Virus record (IMG/VR): IMGVR_UViG_3300035180_001220
Coordinates: 1-64,000 of that record
From: a virus
Reading direction: 5' to 3' (one strand)
Length of the DNA: 64,000 nucleotides
Shown here: in pieces, positions 61,307 to 64,000 of the stretch
Layout of the letters: every line of letters begins with the position of its first letter
How positions within the stretch are numbered: position 1 is the stretch's first letter
The notes under the pieces: model-generated
Seen by the model: the letters and a program-made list of their open reading frames with translations, nothing else
Database searches by the model: none
What the model was told of the DNA's origin: nothing
Made by a program: the position numbers and the translations under genes

Positions 61307-63049
61307 ATGAAATACGAAAAACAAGTTGCTAATGCCTTTGAGCGGTTAGGATTCGTTCCCCGTGCAGGGCAGATGGATGCCGTTAACCAGGTCTTGGTTG
61401 CATTTGTGGATGAGAACATGCAGAATGTTGTCTTGAATGCTTCTACTGGAACCGGTAAGTCTATCATCGGCGCTGCTGTTGCTGAGGCATTGATTGAGAT
61501 TCGTGGTGGGTTGGATTCTGCTACTAAGGCTAGTATCTCATTGACGGCCACAAACGTCCTCGCAAAACAGTATTCCACTACCTTTGAAAAGCTGGGTGGT
61601 AATGGCAAGTACATACAGATTAAGGGAGCAGGCAATTACGGTTGTTCTGCTTTATCTACTGGTGATGAAGAAGAAAATGCAGAAGCTTGCGCATGGTATA
61701 CGATGGTACAATCTGGTTCTGAGTTTGAAGAAGTAATTAACCAGCATTGCAATAAGTGTGAGTACCTGAAAGTTAAGAAGCTAAAGAACACTACTCGACA
61801 TCTTACAACCAACTACTCCTATTTCTTTATTGATCGGATGTACACTGGTAAGTTTGAAGACCGCGATCTACTTATCTGGGATGAAGCTCACCTTGTTAAT
61901 GATCTCTTCTCTGAACATAATGCAATTCACTTCTCACAGAAGCGAGTACAACAAATGGCTCAGGAAATTGCTGATACAGTTCGCCTAACTGATTTGGAAA
62001 TCTCTAAAATTCTGACTTCAGTGGCTGCAGACTGTAGCAAGAAGGATAAGATTAACCAAAGCAACTATGAAGCTTACCTTCGTGCCATGCATAAAGTTTA
62101 TTCTTATGCTAAGGAACAGGGAACCATTGCTGCTGAAAAAGCATTACGCTCAAATCAAAATGGGCAGTACTCCAAGCTGACACGCTTCACGAAGAAGTAT
62201 GAAGGACTTGCTTGTAAGATTGATGACCTCTTCAACTATAACTACGAGCATGTGTTCGAGTATAAGGAAGAAGATAACTCAGTTACGGTGAAGCCTGTAT
62301 TTGTTGGTTCAATGACAGAAGCTTTGCAGTGCAGTCCGCATAATCTCTTTATGTCAGCTACTGTAACCGATCAGTTCATGATTAAGACTTTGCACTTGGA
62401 TGTTGCGAAGACAAAGTTCATTAAGCTTGAGCCTACATTCCCTAAAGAGAATAAGGAAGTTGTGTTCTTTGATCCGCTATCTTTGAGTTACACCTCTCTT
62501 CAGAATCCCGACACAGTGAAAGCACTTCGAAAGAATGTAGCACGGGTAGTTAGAAAGCACATCGACGATAATGAACGTGGTATCATTCTTACGCCATCAT
62601 TTAAGCTACAAGCCGAATTGGTTGCAGAAATTACTCCTCTTGCTAGAGCAGGCAGGATGAAATTGTTCGAGCATGTACAGGGCACTAAGCTTGAAGCTAC
62701 TCTAACAGCATTCAAAGAATATAAGGGAGAACTCCCTGCTATTCTTGTATCACCTTCTATGTTTGAAGGTATTGACTTACCTGGAGACCTATCACGGTTT
62801 CAGATTTTAGTTAAGGCTCCATTCCCATCTCTGGGTGATAAGAGAATGAAGTTCATTCTAGACCACCACAAAGACATTTACGAGATAATTACGATCATGA
62901 AATGCGTGCAAGGCGCTGGCCGAAGTGTAAGATCGATAGATGATCACGCAGTTACATATATCCTAGATTTAAATGGGCAAAGAATTTGGGGATCACCAGC
63001 AAACATATGGAAAAACGAATTCAATACCCGATATACTAAATTCTTATGA
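61307..63049 (+). CDS. DinG/XPD-like Fe-S DNA helicase
   Basis: 580 aa. Walker A LNASTGTGKSIIGAA (~residue 47), DEAH box LLIWDEAHLV (~195), four Cys at ~112-150 (YGCS, EACAW, QHCNKCE) for a [4Fe-4S] cluster, and motif VI CVQGAGRSVRS near the C-terminus. Superfamily 2, 5'-3' helicase; in phages probably acts in replication or repair. Overlaps the next gene by ATGA. Confidence 0.88.
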   Translation: MKYEKQVANAFERLGFVPRAGQMDAVNQVLVAFVDENMQNVVLNASTGTGKSIIGAAVAEALIEIRGGLDSATKASISLTATNVLAKQYSTTFEKLGGNGKYIQIKGAGNYGCSALSTGDEEENAEACAWYTMVQSGSEFEEVINQHCNKCEYLKVKKLKNTTRHLTTNYSYFFIDRMYTGKFEDRDLLIWDEAHLVNDLFSEHNAIHFSQKRVQQMAQEIADTVRLTDLEISKILTSVAADCSKKDKINQSNYEAYLRAMHKVYSYAKEQGTIAAEKALRSNQNGQYSKLTRFTKKYEGLACKIDDLFNYNYEHVFEYKEEDNSVTVKPVFVGSMTEALQCSPHNLFMSATVTDQFMIKTLHLDVAKTKFIKLEPTFPKENKEVVFFDPLSLSYTSLQNPDTVKALRKNVARVVRKHIDDNERGIILTPSFKLQAELVAEITPLARAGRMKLFEHVQGTKLEATLTAFKEYKGELPAILVSPSMFEGIDLPGDLSRFQILVKAPFPSLGDKRMKFILDHHKDIYEIITIMKCVQGAGRSVRSIDDHAVTYILDLNGQRIWGSPANIWKNEFNTRYTKFL

Positions 63050-63282
63050 ACATCGAACAACTAAAAGAATATTTTGCAGAACAAATCAGCCGTGGTATCA
63101 CTAATCTATTCTTCATGACACAGGAAGTTCATCCTGCTAATAAAGATGAATGGTGCGTGAGGGTTATCCCAGCGGCTGAGCTCGCAGAACTGGTTCCACA
63201 TCTGCAGGATTATACATACTACCGTAATACGAATCACTGCCCACATTTTTACAAGTGTCAAGTCAGGTTGAGCTTTACATAG
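63046..63282 (+). CDS. Hypothetical protein, 78 aa
   Basis: ATGA overlap with the helicase gene. Contains C/H residues near the end (NHCPHFYKCQ). Not recognised. Confidence 0.55.
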   Translation: MNIEQLKEYFAEQISRGITNLFFMTQEVHPANKDEWCVRVIPAAELAELVPHLQDYTYYRNTNHCPHFYKCQVRLSFT

Positions 63283-63302
63283 GCAAGTTGCGTGTTATAA
63301 TA
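63275..63302 (+). promoter_or_regulatory. Sigma70-like promoter
   Basis: TTTACA at 63275 and TATAAT at 63297, spacing 16. Confidence 0.7.
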
Positions 63303-63330
63303 AATTTTATCTTATTTTAAAGGAGACGTA

Positions 63331-63645
63331 ATGTCCAAAAAGTTGAAGTATAAAGAAGACAAGTGTATCTATCGTTTGAACCTCACTCATACTGAAGTTG
63401 AACTAATTGCGGCCTTAGTGCAGCAGGTTCGTCTTGGCAGTGGTGACATCTATAAAGAAGTTGCATTTAATCTGTGCGAGTTATTTGGTAGCACAGAAGA
63501 CTTTAATTGTTCTGTTTTGGATTCACACATCACTGTTGGATCTTCCATTGATAAGGGAGGGTATACGACTATTGAAGTCGAGGAAGCTGCATTCCAAGGT
63601 ATGGGATGCCAAGGTTGCTGCTCAGGATGCAGTTGTGGCGATTGA
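63331..63645 (+). CDS. Hypothetical protein with Cys-rich tail, 104 aa
   Basis: AAAGGAG upstream. A soluble domain followed by a C-terminal GMGCQGCCSGCSCGD, five Cys in 15 residues, which may bind metal. Not recognised. Confidence 0.6.
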   Translation: MSKKLKYKEDKCIYRLNLTHTEVELIAALVQQVRLGSGDIYKEVAFNLCELFGSTEDFNCSVLDSHITVGSSIDKGGYTTIEVEEAAFQGMGCQGCCSGCSCGD

Positions 63646-63699
63646 TAGTTATCATAACCTTCTATAAATTGACCCATCTAAAATAGATAGAGTAAAAGT

Positions 63700-64000
63700 A
63701 TGACAATAAATGCTATCCTCGTGGAGGGTTTGGACAGATTGGGCAAGAGTACATTAGTAGAAAGTATTCAACAAGAGCTCGGATATTTCCAAGTCATTCA
63801 TTTTGGGAAGCCACAACACTTGAAGTTCTATGAGCAAAAAGACAACAATGGATTTGTTTCGACTGGGGAGAGCGCGTATCTTTACCAGCACGCCTCATTC
63901 GACAACATGTTCAGAATCCTTAATTCAACAGCAAGAGTTATCTTTGATCGAGCACATCTCGGAGAATGCGTCTACTCACCAATTTATCGCAACTATTCTG
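63700..64000 (+). CDS. Deoxynucleoside monophosphate (thymidylate) kinase-like, partial
   Basis: The gene runs off the right edge after 100 codons. AILVEGLDRLGKSTLVESIQ is a P-loop of the thymidylate-kinase type, and RVIFDRAHLGECVYSPIYR resembles the DRxxxGExVYS segment of phage and eukaryotic dTMP kinase relatives. Likely phosphorylates dNMPs to dNDPs, completing the nucleotide set. Confidence 0.82.
   Translation, partial: MTINAILVEGLDRLGKSTLVESIQQELGYFQVIHFGKPQHLKFYEQKDNNGFVSTGESAYLYQHASFDNMFRILNSTARVIFDRAHLGECVYSPIYRNYS

Overview
The window looks like the accessory and host-interaction part of a large tailed-phage (T4-like myovirus or jumbo-phage) genome. Evidence: a tail-fibre block with two Peptidase_S74 intramolecular chaperone ends, a small PAAR-like spike-tip protein, dNTP-metabolism enzymes (dihydrofolate reductase, thymidylate-synthase family, YfbR-like HD phosphohydrolase, dNMP kinase at the right edge), homing endonucleases, short overlapping genes and roughly 50 tRNA or tRNA-like genes. 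Almost everything is on the + strand; the tail-fibre block (48.6-56.7 kb), one secreted nuclease (41.2-41.9 kb) and some remnants are on the - strand. The sigma70-like promoter TTTACT/TTTACA-N16-18-TATAAT recurs throughout. Signal peptides, a lipobox, an AMIN-like domain and a LapA-type retention module point to a Gram-negative host. Species cannot be named from sequence alone.

Layout. 0-2.8 kb: a copy of the first 103 bp of a 2OG-oxygenase gene, a homing-endonuclease remnant, a NAMPT C-terminal remnant and a PnuC transporter. 3.3-15.2 kb: first tRNA region, interleaved with small genes, GNAT-like genes, a GIY-YIG endonuclease, a LapA-like protein and a glycosyltransferase. 15.3-31.5 kb: NADAR, YqeY, metallophosphatase, PAAR, HAD, sHsp and HD genes plus many small hypotheticals. 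32.2-35.9 kb: dense second tRNA cluster (about 26 genes). 35.9-48.6 kb: P-loop kinase, two hemerythrins, AMIN/TPR protein, HNH genes, a truncated esterase, a broken deoxynucleotidase, a Ro60/TROVE gene, DHFR, DnaQ-like exonuclease, bactofilin and a glycine-zipper envelope protein. 48.6-56.7 kb (- strand): tail fibres and accessory proteins. 56.8-64 kb: nucleotidyltransferase-like, ADP-ribosyltransferase-like, thymidylate-synthase-family, DinG-like helicase and dNMP kinase genes.

How it fits together. The tRNAs together cover all 20 amino acids. Three unusual RNA features stand out. Two tRNAs carry related 32-34-nt insertions that split anticodon positions 34 and 35. Six tRNAs show coupled changes in the D and T loops. 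Several tRNA-like RNAs carry large insertions or are enclosed by long inverted repeats. The window also encodes a TROVE/VWA (Ro60-like) protein, whose known bacterial partners are tRNA-mimicking Y RNAs.

On the protein side, about a dozen genes start with a similar 8-15-residue leader (MKVxELFE, MKLxEL and variants) carrying an LxE site. This resembles the T4 capsid-targeting/prohead-protease signal and suggests a set of packaged, injected proteins, many of them divergent GNATs and one an ADP-ribosyltransferase-like protein.

Caution. Many small genes carry single-base frameshifts, several at homopolymer runs, so some broken genes may be sequencing or assembly errors.
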